This document shows, in pieces, positions 17,642-24,894 of a stretch of DNA of 64,000 bases. The DNA is from Paenarthrobacter aurescens (GTDB taxonomy: Bacteria; Actinomycetota; Actinomycetes; Actinomycetales; Micrococcaceae), in contig NZ_CP157456.1 in assembly GCF_041549525.1 (NCBI RefSeq), positions 3,658,001 through 3,722,000 on the forward strand, written 5' to 3'. Numbering within the stretch: the first letter of the stretch is position 1; the number at the start of each line of letters is the position of its first letter. Made by a program: the position numbers and the translations under genes. The notes under the pieces were generated by a model. The model had not been told where the DNA came from and did not search any database. It worked only from the letters and a program-made list of their open reading frames with translations.

Positions 17642-19664
17642 GTGTTGCCTCCACTGTGAGGGTGAACGCGCCGGAAGCGCGGGTGTCTGCGGGCATTCGG
17701 AAACGGAGCCTGGTGAGCTTTTCGCCCCAGATATCGCTGAGGAGCGGATCGTCGAGGTGCCATTCGTCAACGAGCACGACGGCGGTGGCCGGCTTCCAGC
17801 GAAGATGAAGGCCCTTGGTGGTTTCCGCAGCCGGAACCCCCTCAGGCGTGATGGTGGCCGTCGCGTCTGTACCGACGCTGACGGTGCCGGCAACCAGATA
17901 GGCGATGTCGACGTCGTGCGTTCCGTCCGGCGAGTGCGTTCCGTCCGGCGAGTGCGTTCCGTCCGTTTGGTGTGCCGGCAGGTTCCATCGATCGTCAATC
18001 ACCACGGATCCCTGCTCCCGGTTCATCAAGGAGGTTCGGATCCATTGCTCGGCGTGGCCCAGACCGTAGGCAGCCCCGAGACCCAACGCCAGGGTGGGCT
18101 CCTCCGGGGTGGGTTCCTGGAGAACAGTCGCCGCGAATTCCGCGCCGGTCCCCTGTTCCAGCCCGAACGGCGCGGGCACGCTGTGCCAGGCACTCTGCAT
18201 GGCCCGAATCTGGTAGCGATCAGGTCCGAACGTCTGAGCGGTGTAGGTTGGCTGGCCGGCGTCGACCAGCAGGGGCACACCGTCCACGGCAACAACCACG
18301 GAACCGACGTCGCGGTGGTTGTGGTGCTCGCCGTTGTGCCCGCCCTTGGCCGCGAGCGTGAGCCCGTCCGATGAACCCGGGGTTTGCCGCGCCACCATGA
18401 TCTGGACCGACGGCAGGTACGTCCCCCAACTGGGTAGCAGATCAGGTGATTCTGAGGGCTCACAACGACCTGATCTGCTACCCAGTTGGGTGCGGGAGGC
18501 GAGTTGGGTGAGGACGCGGCCCAGCCCGGCGGCTGCGTTGGGTTCAGGCTCGACGGCGGCAAAGGTTACGGCATGCGCTGCCGCCTCAGAGTCCCCCAGC
18601 CGGACGGCCCAACGGTGCAGCATTCCCCACGGCAGTCCTTTGTGGGCGCGGGCGGGGCCGTCGGCGACGTTCAGGAACCACCGGTGACCCAGGTGCATGC
18701 GGTGCGGGAAGGCCACCAGCGCACGGATCACGGGCAGGTCCGGATTCAGGACACCGCCGCTTGCTTCCTCCAACAGGGCCAGGCCTTCCAGTGCCCGCCC
18801 GGCACCATTCCACCAATAGGCGAATCCTTCGTCTATTGCACCGTCGGCCGGGATGGAAGCCAGGAAACGGTCCAAGCCCTCGATGCACCGGGCAATAACC
18901 TCCGCCTGCACCTGAGGATCCTCAACCAGCAGCAGCGCAGCCACCATGATGTTGGAGTGGATCCACGGGTTCCAGTTGTGGACGTCCCCGTCGAGGCCCA
19001 GCCAGTGCCAGTCGAGCCGGTCCAGGAATGGCCGGATCACCCGTTGGTTCGCTTCCGCACGTATCCGCCCGCGCAGGCCGGGTGCACGCTCATCAAGCGC
19101 GTCGCCCAGCACCAGGTCCAGCCAGGCGAGCTGCGCCACCACCTCACCTGCGCCCAGATCCAAGTACGGCCGGGAAAGATCCGGGACCACGTGGCCGCTG
19201 CGGGTGAACACGTCATCGTGCGCTGCCCAACTCCACGAGCTTTGCTCACACAGGAGGTACGCGCCATCAATTACTTCGTCGAGCCAGCCGTCACCAGAGG
19301 GTCCACCCAAGGCGGCCATCACGACGGCGCGTGTCAGCCGCTGCTGTCGGCTCGCCACAAGTCCCTCGTAGGCAGTGCGGTTGCCGTCGCGGAAGTAGCG
19401 CGCGTAGTGGGATACCAAGGGTTGTGGCCACGGGGTTCGCTTCTCCGCTTCCGCCTGGGCGCATAGCTCCGAGACGCGCAGTTCCGAAGGGGAGCGGGCA
19501 GCAGCGAGCTGCCATCCGGCGTCGGACGCTGGACGTGACGCTGGGCGAATAGTGAGGCGATCACGGGCGCCGCGGAGTGACTCCATCAAGGAGGAGGCGT
19601 CGGCGCTGGAACCCCAGGCACTCAGGAGGGGTGGCGCTTGAACGGCGGCGGTGCCGGTTGCCAT
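17634..19664 (-). CDS. Heparinase II/III family polysaccharide lyase-like protein
   Basis: About 676 residues without a signal peptide. The N-terminal (alpha/alpha) toroid (about 90-380) contains NPWIHSN and AYWWNGAGR. The C-terminal heparinase II/III beta domain (about 430-676) carries the metal/catalytic motif HHNHRDVGS near residue 450. Family members cleave uronic-acid glycosidic bonds by beta-elimination. Given the galactan enzymes nearby, a lyase acting on rhamnose- or galactose-linked glucuronate caps is possible, but the substrate is not proven. A 66-bp palindromic element is inserted in frame (about residues 391-413), and an 18-bp tandem repeat gives DGTHSP repeats near residue 570. 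The start at 19664 (MATGTA) has GGGAG nine bases upstream of a short AT spacer. It leads the operon with the regulator and the DUF2264 gene. Confidence 0.8.
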   Translation of the reverse strand: MATGTAAVQAPPLLSAWGSSADASSLMESLRGARDRLTIRPASRPASDAGWQLAAARSPSELRVSELCAQAEAEKRTPWPQPLVSHYARYFRDGNRTAYEGLVASRQQRLTRAVVMAALGGPSGDGWLDEVIDGAYLLCEQSSWSWAAHDDVFTRSGHVVPDLSRPYLDLGAGEVVAQLAWLDLVLGDALDERAPGLRGRIRAEANQRVIRPFLDRLDWHWLGLDGDVHNWNPWIHSNIMVAALLLVEDPQVQAEVIARCIEGLDRFLASIPADGAIDEGFAYWWNGAGRALEGLALLEEASGGVLNPDLPVIRALVAFPHRMHLGHRWFLNVADGPARAHKGLPWGMLHRWAVRLGDSEAAAHAVTFAAVEPEPNAAAGLGRVLTQLASRTQLGSRSGRCEPSESPDLLPSWGTYLPSVQIMVARQTPGSSDGLTLAAKGGHNGEHHNHRDVGSVVVAVDGVPLLVDAGQPTYTAQTFGPDRYQIRAMQSAWHSVPAPFGLEQGTGAEFAATVLQEPTPEEPTLALGLGAAYGLGHAEQWIRTSLMNREQGSVVIDDRWNLPAHQTDGTHSPDGTHSPDGTHDVDIAYLVAGTVSVGTDATATITPEGVPAAETTKGLHLRWKPATAVVLVDEWHLDDPLLSDIWGEKLTRLRFRMPADTRASGAFTLTVEATHD
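17916..17966. repeat. 18-bp in-frame tandem repeat, 2.8 copies
   Basis: The unit GTGCGTTCCGTCCGGCGA is repeated at 17916, 17934 and (partial) 17952 inside the heparinase-like gene. On the coding strand it gives the repeated peptide DGTHSP. Being a multiple of three, it keeps the frame. It lies in the C-terminal beta domain, away from the catalytic motif, and probably arose by replication slippage. Confidence 0.8.
18425..18490. repeat. 66-bp palindromic element inserted in frame in the heparinase-like gene
   Basis: Perfect 23-bp arms (18425-18447 and 18468-18490) surround a 20-base loop. The arms carry the core GGGTAGCAGATCAGG and its complement. The total is 66 bases (22 codons), so the reading frame is preserved. 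It codes for the low-complexity run TQLGSRSGRCEPSESPDLLP within the protein. A relative with the same outer sequence (CTACCCAGTTGGG) and a similar loop (CCCTCA core) lies at 51488-51544. It is therefore a dispersed palindromic repeat, not a gene-specific structure. Confidence 0.85.
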
Positions 19665-19761
19665 AGGAAATTTCTCCCATTTGTTCGAGTTTGAACGTTT
19701 CAGATCAAGCACGATTGAGTTGAATGAACTGTCTTGTTTATGAGTATGTACTGATTATTAG

Positions 19762-19777
19762 ATGTGATGCAACACAT
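19762..19777. promoter_or_regulatory. Candidate operator in the divergent locus A promoter region
   Basis: ATGTG-N6-CACAT is an inverted repeat in the AT-rich 163-base gap between the divergent heparinase-like and hydroxyacid dehydrogenase operons. It is a plausible site for the locus A DeoR/LacI regulator, but the arms are only 5 bp and chance occurrence is possible. Confidence 0.3.
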
Positions 19778-19827
19778 AAACCATGGTCGAACAGGCCGCT
19801 GTTTGCTTCGAAAGGAGGATCCCCTCA

Positions 19828-20841
19828 ATGTCGCTCAAGCCCCAGGCACTGCTGGTCATGAATAGCGGAACCTTTGCTGACCAGTTCGATTCCACGCGAC
19901 TGGAGCGGCTGGCGGGAATGGTGGATCTCGGTGATCAGCCGTGGACGGATTCCTTGGACGCCCCGGACCTGACGGGCCGTTTGGAAGAGGTGGAAATCCT
20001 CCTCACCAGCTGGGGAGTTCCGCAGCTCAACGCAGAGCGTTTGGAGCGCATGCCCAAACTCCGGGCAGTTTTCCACTGTGCAGGAACAGTGCGCAGCTTC
20101 GTCAGCGAGGAACTCTGGGATCGTGGCATCACCGTCACCAACGGTGCCGACGCCAACGCGATCCCGGTAGCCGAGTTCACGTTCGCTTCGATAGTCCTGG
20201 CCGGCAAGAAGGCCCACGTGTTGGCCAACGACGCCCGCGTATCCAGGGATGACTGGAGCTATATAGCTAACCGGGGCGAGCTGGGCAACATCGGACGGGT
20301 CATCGGCGTCATCGGGTTCTCCCGCATCGGCCGCCGGGTGGTCCAGCTGGTTCAGCAACTCCAGGACGTCACGTGCCTGGTGAGCGATCCCCATGCCGAT
20401 CCACTTGAAGTCGCAGCCCTGGGCGGCAAGCTGGTCACGCTCGGAGAGCTTCTGCCAGTGTCCGACGTCGTCACCATTCACGCACCTGCCCTGCCGGAAA
20501 CCCGCAACATGATCAGCACCGCCGAGCTGCAGTCCATGAAGGACCATGCCACGCTTATCAACACCGCCCGCGGTTCACTCGTTGACACCGAAGCCCTCGA
20601 AAAAGAGTGCGCCACCGGACGGATCACTGCCCTGTTGGATGTCACCGAACCCGAGCCGCTGCCCGCGGAATCCGCCCTGTACAACCTCCCCAACGTCATC
20701 ATCACCCCGCACATCGCTGGTTCGCTCGGCACGGAAACCAGGCGGATGTCCGATGCCGCATTGGATGACCTGGAGCGCTACCTCGCAGGCAAGGACCTCC
20801 AGGCCCAGGTAGTCCACGCAGACCTCGGCCTCAGCGCCTAA
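19828..20841 (+). CDS. D-2-hydroxyacid dehydrogenase family protein (locus A)
   Basis: This 337-residue NAD(P)-dependent oxidoreductase shows the three family catalytic residues: Arg in INTARGSLVD, Glu in DVTEPEPLP and His in TPHIAG. The dinucleotide loop reads GVIGFSRIGRR, so the middle Gly of GxGxxG is Ser; the paralogue at 52803-53849 has the same change. The substrate is unknown. As the first gene of a sugar-uptake operon it may reduce or oxidise a uronate-derived 2-keto/2-hydroxy acid. An AAAGGAGG ribosome site nine bases before the ATG fixes the start. Confidence 0.85.
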   Translation: MSLKPQALLVMNSGTFADQFDSTRLERLAGMVDLGDQPWTDSLDAPDLTGRLEEVEILLTSWGVPQLNAERLERMPKLRAVFHCAGTVRSFVSEELWDRGITVTNGADANAIPVAEFTFASIVLAGKKAHVLANDARVSRDDWSYIANRGELGNIGRVIGVIGFSRIGRRVVQLVQQLQDVTCLVSDPHADPLEVAALGGKLVTLGELLPVSDVVTIHAPALPETRNMISTAELQSMKDHATLINTARGSLVDTEALEKECATGRITALLDVTEPEPLPAESALYNLPNVIITPHIAGSLGTETRRMSDAALDDLERYLAGKDLQAQVVHADLGLSA

Positions 20842-20906
20842 ACCCCCAAAAGAACACCAAGCCGCACCTACGGCAAACTTGAAACCCAGTACTAAAGGAG
20901 AACGCA

Positions 20907-22187
20907 ATGAAGCGCACAACCCTCGCCGCAATCGCCCTTGCGGTGACTGCAGGGCTCGGACTCACCGGCTGCGCCGGCGCTGCCGGTCCCGCCGAACCGC
21001 AGGCGGCCGAAGGCAAGACCCGGCTGACCGTCTCGGTGTGGAACTACGAGGGCACCCCGGAGTTCAAGGCCCTCTTTGACAGCTACGAGGCCGCCAACCC
21101 CACCGTGGACATTGAACCCGTGGACATCCTCGCTGATGACTACCCCCAGAAGGTCACCACCATGCTTGCCGGCGGCGACACCACGGACGTGCTGACCATG
21201 AAGAACGTGATCGACTACTCCCGCTACGCCAATAATGGCCAGCTCCAGGAAATCAACAGCGTGGTGGACAAGCTGGGTAAAGACAACCTTGCGGGCACTG
21301 ACGCGTTCAACATTGACGGCAAGTACTATGCGGCCCCCTACCGCCAGGACTTTTGGCTCCTGTATTACAACAAGGACCTGTTCAAGGCTGCCGGAATTGA
21401 AGATCCCAAGGACCTGACGTGGGAGAAGTACACCGAGATCGCCAAGAAGCTCTCCACCGAGGCCGGCGGCAAGAAGACCTACGGCACCTACCACCACATC
21501 TGGCGTTCAACGGTCCAGGCAATCGCAGCAGCCCAGAACGGTGCTGACCAGAACAGCGGCGACTACGGCTTTATGGAGGACCAGTACAACACCGCGCTGG
21601 ACCTGCAGAAGTCCGGCGCCACCTTGGACTTCGGCACCGCCAAGAGCCAGAAGACCAGCTACCGCACCATGTTCGAGTCCGGGCAGGCAGCCATGATGCC
21701 CATGGGCACCTGGTACATCGCCGGCATCCTCCAGGCCAAGAAGGACGGCAAGACCAACGTCAACTGGGGCTTGGCTCCCATGCCGCAGAAGAACGACGAC
21801 GGCAAGGTCACCACGTTCGGTTCGCCCACGGCATTCGCCGTGAACAAGAACGCAACGCACTCCGATGAGGCCAAGAAGTTCATCGAGTGGGCTGCCGGTG
21901 AAGAAGGCGCCAAGGCGATCTCCAAGATCGGCGTGGTCCCTGCCCTGCAGAACGATTCCATCACCGCTGAGTACTTCAAGCTCGATGGCATGCCCACGGA
22001 CGATCTGTCCAAGAAGGCCTTCACGCCGGACACCACCGAGCTGGAAATGCCCGTAAGCGACAAGTCAGCCGCTACGGACAAGATCCTCAACCAGGAGCAC
22101 GACCTCATCATGGTGGGCGAACGCTCCGTCAGCGATGGCATCGCCGAGATGGGCAAGCGCGTCACGAGCGAAGTGCTGGGCAAGTAG
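20907..22187 (+). CDS. Sugar ABC transporter substrate-binding lipoprotein (locus A)
   Basis: This 426-residue protein has a lipoprotein signal peptide with lipobox LTGC (Cys at about residue 23). It is of the extracellular solute-binding family 1 type (LTVSVWNYEGTPEFKALFDSY, GLAPMPQKNDDGKVTTFGSP), used by carbohydrate importers of the MalE/UgpB kind. It is followed by two permease genes. No ATPase gene is present, so a shared MsmK-type ATPase elsewhere is likely. Its ligand is probably an oligosaccharide released by the locus A enzymes. An AAAGGAG ribosome site lies seven bases before the ATG. Confidence 0.9.
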   Translation: MKRTTLAAIALAVTAGLGLTGCAGAAGPAEPQAAEGKTRLTVSVWNYEGTPEFKALFDSYEAANPTVDIEPVDILADDYPQKVTTMLAGGDTTDVLTMKNVIDYSRYANNGQLQEINSVVDKLGKDNLAGTDAFNIDGKYYAAPYRQDFWLLYYNKDLFKAAGIEDPKDLTWEKYTEIAKKLSTEAGGKKTYGTYHHIWRSTVQAIAAAQNGADQNSGDYGFMEDQYNTALDLQKSGATLDFGTAKSQKTSYRTMFESGQAAMMPMGTWYIAGILQAKKDGKTNVNWGLAPMPQKNDDGKVTTFGSPTAFAVNKNATHSDEAKKFIEWAAGEEGAKAISKIGVVPALQNDSITAEYFKLDGMPTDDLSKKAFTPDTTELEMPVSDKSAATDKILNQEHDLIMVGERSVSDGIAEMGKRVTSEVLGK

Positions 22188-22204
22188 CTCCCAGTACCAC
22201 TCCC

Positions 22205-22248
22205 CCGGTTCCGGTACCAGCGTCCCCGAGGCGCGGTACCGGAACCGG
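22205..22248 (+). terminator. Hairpin between binding-protein and permease genes
   Basis: Perfect 14-bp arms CCGGTTCCGGTACC (22205-22218) and GGTACCGGAACCGG (22235-22248) lie directly after the SBP stop codon and before the first permease. Hairpins in this position typically stabilise or partly terminate the message, so that more binding protein than permease is made. There is no T-tract. Confidence 0.65.
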
Positions 22249-22305
22249 ATCTGAACTCTCCGGATCCTGAAATGGAGGAACGCCCCCGCCCCGGGAGCGG
22301 TCATC

Positions 22306-23232
22306 ATGACTACAGAAACAATCCCCCAGGCCCCTGCCCCCGTGCAGAGCCGCGGCAACAGGAAGCAAGCCAGGCGTAACACGCTGATTGGCTGGACGTT
22401 CATTCTTCCGAACTTCCTTGGCTTCCTGGCCTTCACCCTCATTCCAGTCGTGGCCGCTTTCGCGCTCTCCTTCATGGAATGGACCTCGTTCAGCGCCCCC
22501 AAATGGATTGGCTTGGCCAACTTTGAGCGCATGTTCGCATCGGACTCCTTCTGGATCGCCCTGCGGAACACTGTTGTTTACGCCTTGGGTCACGTCCCGC
22601 TGACCATGGCCCTGGCGCTGCTCCTGGCCATGCTGCTGAACCGTAAGCTCAAGGGCATCGGCTTCTTCCGGGTTGCCATCTTCTTCCCGTACATCACCTC
22701 TTTGGTTGCTGTTGCAGTGGTGTGGAACATGCTGTTCAGCCCGGACAACGGCCCCATCAACCAGTTCCTTGGCGCTATCGGCATCGCCAACCCTCCCGGC
22801 TGGACCTCCAGCTCCGACTGGGCCATGCCGGCAGTGATCATCACCAGCGTGTGGCGCGACATGGGCTACTACATGGTCCTGTACTTGGCCGGTCTGCAGG
22901 CGATCCCCACGGAGCTGTACGAAGCGGCCGAAGTGGACGGTGCCAGCGCCTGGCAGCGTTTCTGGAACGTCACCATCCCGTCCCTGCGGCCCACCACGTT
23001 CTTTGTGGTGGTCATGCTGACGGTCTCCAGTTTCAAGGTGTTCGACCTCATTGTGGTCATGACCAACGGTGGCCCCGGACGGTCCACCACGGTGCTGTCC
23101 CAGCTGATCTACCAGGAAGGCATCGGCGAAGGTAAGTTCGGCTACTCCTCGGCCATCTCGCTGGTCCTGTTCATCATCGTGCTGACGGTCACCGTCCTGC
23201 AGTTCAAGATCCAACAGCGGAGGGAACGCTGA
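22306..23232 (+). CDS. Sugar ABC transporter permease, MalF-type (locus A)
   Basis: This 308-residue membrane protein has six predicted helices and the EAA loop EAAEVDGASAWQRFWNVTIP near residue 205, the contact point for the ATPase. It matches the first permease of carbohydrate uptake family 1 importers. Its last codon overlaps the start of the second permease by one base (TGATG). It delivers sugar with the upstream binding protein. Confidence 0.9.
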   Translation: MTTETIPQAPAPVQSRGNRKQARRNTLIGWTFILPNFLGFLAFTLIPVVAAFALSFMEWTSFSAPKWIGLANFERMFASDSFWIALRNTVVYALGHVPLTMALALLLAMLLNRKLKGIGFFRVAIFFPYITSLVAVAVVWNMLFSPDNGPINQFLGAIGIANPPGWTSSSDWAMPAVIITSVWRDMGYYMVLYLAGLQAIPTELYEAAEVDGASAWQRFWNVTIPSLRPTTFFVVVMLTVSSFKVFDLIVVMTNGGPGRSTTVLSQLIYQEGIGEGKFGYSSAISLVLFIIVLTVTVLQFKIQQRRER

Positions 23233-24173
23233 TGACCAACATGGCCGAAGACCTCAAAGCCACTCATATAACGGACGCAACCCCGTCCCCGTCAGGGGCG
23301 CCCAGCGCGGAAGACCGCCGTCGTACTGACCGCAAGCGCTCCCCACGCGAGGCGAAAAAGCGCACCGCGAACATGGTGATCTACGGCGTTCTGGTGGTCC
23401 TGGTGGTGGCGCTCATGGTGCCGTTCATCTGGATGCTCTCTTCCTCGCTGAAGGAGAACAACCAGGTCCTCACAGTCCCTATCCAGTGGATCCCGCAGGA
23501 GTTCGTGTGGAGCAACTACACGGACATCTGGACCCGCATTCCCATGATGGGCTACCTGCAGAACTCGCTCTACCTCGCTGTGATCATCACGTGCCTCCAG
23601 GTCCTGACGGGCTCACTGGCTGCCTACGGTTTCTCCAAGGTCCGTTTCCCGGGCCGCGACGTGTTGTTCCTTGCCTACATCGGTACCATCGCCGTTCCGT
23701 GGCAGGCCTACATGGTGCCGCAGTACATCATGATGCAGAACCTTGGACTGACCAACAGCTTCAACGCCCTGATCCTGCTCCAGGCCTTCGGCGCGTTCGG
23801 TGTGTTCCTGATGCGTCAGTACTACATGACCATCCCGGACGAGCTCTGCGAAGCCGCCCGCATTGATGGGCTCAGCGAATACGGCATCTGGGCCCGCGTG
23901 ATCCTGCCTCTGTCCAAGCCGGCCCTCGCCAGCCTGGCTCTGCTCACGTTCGTGAATACCTGGAACGACTACATGGGTCCCTTCATCTACCTCACGTCCA
24001 ACCGCCTCTGGACTGTCCAGTTGGGCCTGCGTTCCTTCGTGGGCCAGTTCGACGCCGAGTACGCCATGATCATGACCGGCTCGGTGATCTCCGTGATCCC
24101 CATCCTCATCATCTTCCTCATTGGCCAGCGTTACTTCATCCAGGGCATCGCGACCAGCGGGATGAAAGGATGA
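23232..24173 (+). CDS. Sugar ABC transporter permease, MalG-type (locus A)
   Basis: This 313-residue protein has a basic N-terminal tail of about 50 residues, then six membrane segments and the EAA loop EAARIDGLSEYGIWARVILP. It ends in the GMKG tail typical of MalG-type permeases. It partners the preceding permease and overlaps the following YesL-like gene by four bases (ATGA). Confidence 0.9.
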   Translation: MTNMAEDLKATHITDATPSPSGAPSAEDRRRTDRKRSPREAKKRTANMVIYGVLVVLVVALMVPFIWMLSSSLKENNQVLTVPIQWIPQEFVWSNYTDIWTRIPMMGYLQNSLYLAVIITCLQVLTGSLAAYGFSKVRFPGRDVLFLAYIGTIAVPWQAYMVPQYIMMQNLGLTNSFNALILLQAFGAFGVFLMRQYYMTIPDELCEAARIDGLSEYGIWARVILPLSKPALASLALLTFVNTWNDYMGPFIYLTSNRLWTVQLGLRSFVGQFDAEYAMIMTGSVISVIPILIIFLIGQRYFIQGIATSGMKG

Positions 24174-24877
24174 GCATTGTGAGCGCTAAACCGCGGCGGT
24201 GGGCCGGGCCAGGATTCGAGACCTTCGGGAGCATTTTCGGGTTCATCTACACCTTCCTGGCCGGGAACGTCCTGCTCGCAGCGGCCAACGCCCCCTTGGT
24301 CCTCAGCCTTTCGCTGGTGGCCGACCCCGCTGCCTCCTGGCCGTTCTTCCTGGCGCTCTCGGTCACCATTGCGCCGTCGCTCGCCGGCATCTTCGCCGCC
24401 TTCAAGGCCTTGAACGACGACGGCGGCGCGGTCAAGCCGGTTGCTGGGTTCCTTCGCGGATACAAGCGCAGTTTCGCCAAGGCCGCGCTGCTGGGCGTGG
24501 GGGCAGCGGCCATGCTGATGTTCCTCGGCGTGGACCTGGCCGTCATCCAGAACAACTCCGCCTCCCTTCCGGGTGCAGCGCTTCTGGTGCCGCTGATCGT
24601 CGTAGCAGCCGCCGTAACGGTGACCCTTTCGGTCACGGCGATTGCCGGCGTCGTACTCCTGCCTGAAGCGAGGCTGAAAAGCGTCCTCAAGGCCGCGCTG
24701 TACCTCGCCGTTCAGCGCTGGTACCTCAGCCTGGCCATGCTGATCCTGCTGGGCATCATCGTCTCCGCCGCCGTGATGCAACCGGTCCTGGGCATCGCAC
24801 TGGCCCCGGCCCCGCTGCTGTTCGTGATCTGGAGCAACGCCTCGTACGCTTTCCACGCCGTGCTCCGTACCCCGTAA
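24170..24877 (+). CDS. YesL/DUF624-like membrane protein
   Basis: This 235-residue protein has about five hydrophobic segments and the N-terminal pattern ETFGSIFGFIYTFLAGNVLL, as in the DUF624/YesL family. These small membrane proteins recur next to carbohydrate ABC importers and glycoside hydrolases (for example the rhamnogalacturonan locus of Bacillus); their role is not established. It overlaps the upstream permease by four bases and lies 17 bases before the GH35 gene, so it belongs to the same operon. Confidence 0.75.
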   Translation: MSIVSAKPRRWAGPGFETFGSIFGFIYTFLAGNVLLAAANAPLVLSLSLVADPAASWPFFLALSVTIAPSLAGIFAAFKALNDDGGAVKPVAGFLRGYKRSFAKAALLGVGAAAMLMFLGVDLAVIQNNSASLPGAALLVPLIVVAAAVTVTLSVTAIAGVVLLPEARLKSVLKAALYLAVQRWYLSLAMLILLGIIVSAAVMQPVLGIALAPAPLLFVIWSNASYAFHAVLRTP

Positions 24878-24894
24878 AACTGTTAGGACCTTTC

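Noticed and set aside
17642..17998. N-terminal extension of the locus A DeoR/LacI regulator
   Set aside because: The extension is Arg/Thr/Pro-rich, lies in the antisense-like frame of the heparinase gene's tandem repeat, and the internal ATG at 17641 gives the normal DeoR start with translational coupling.
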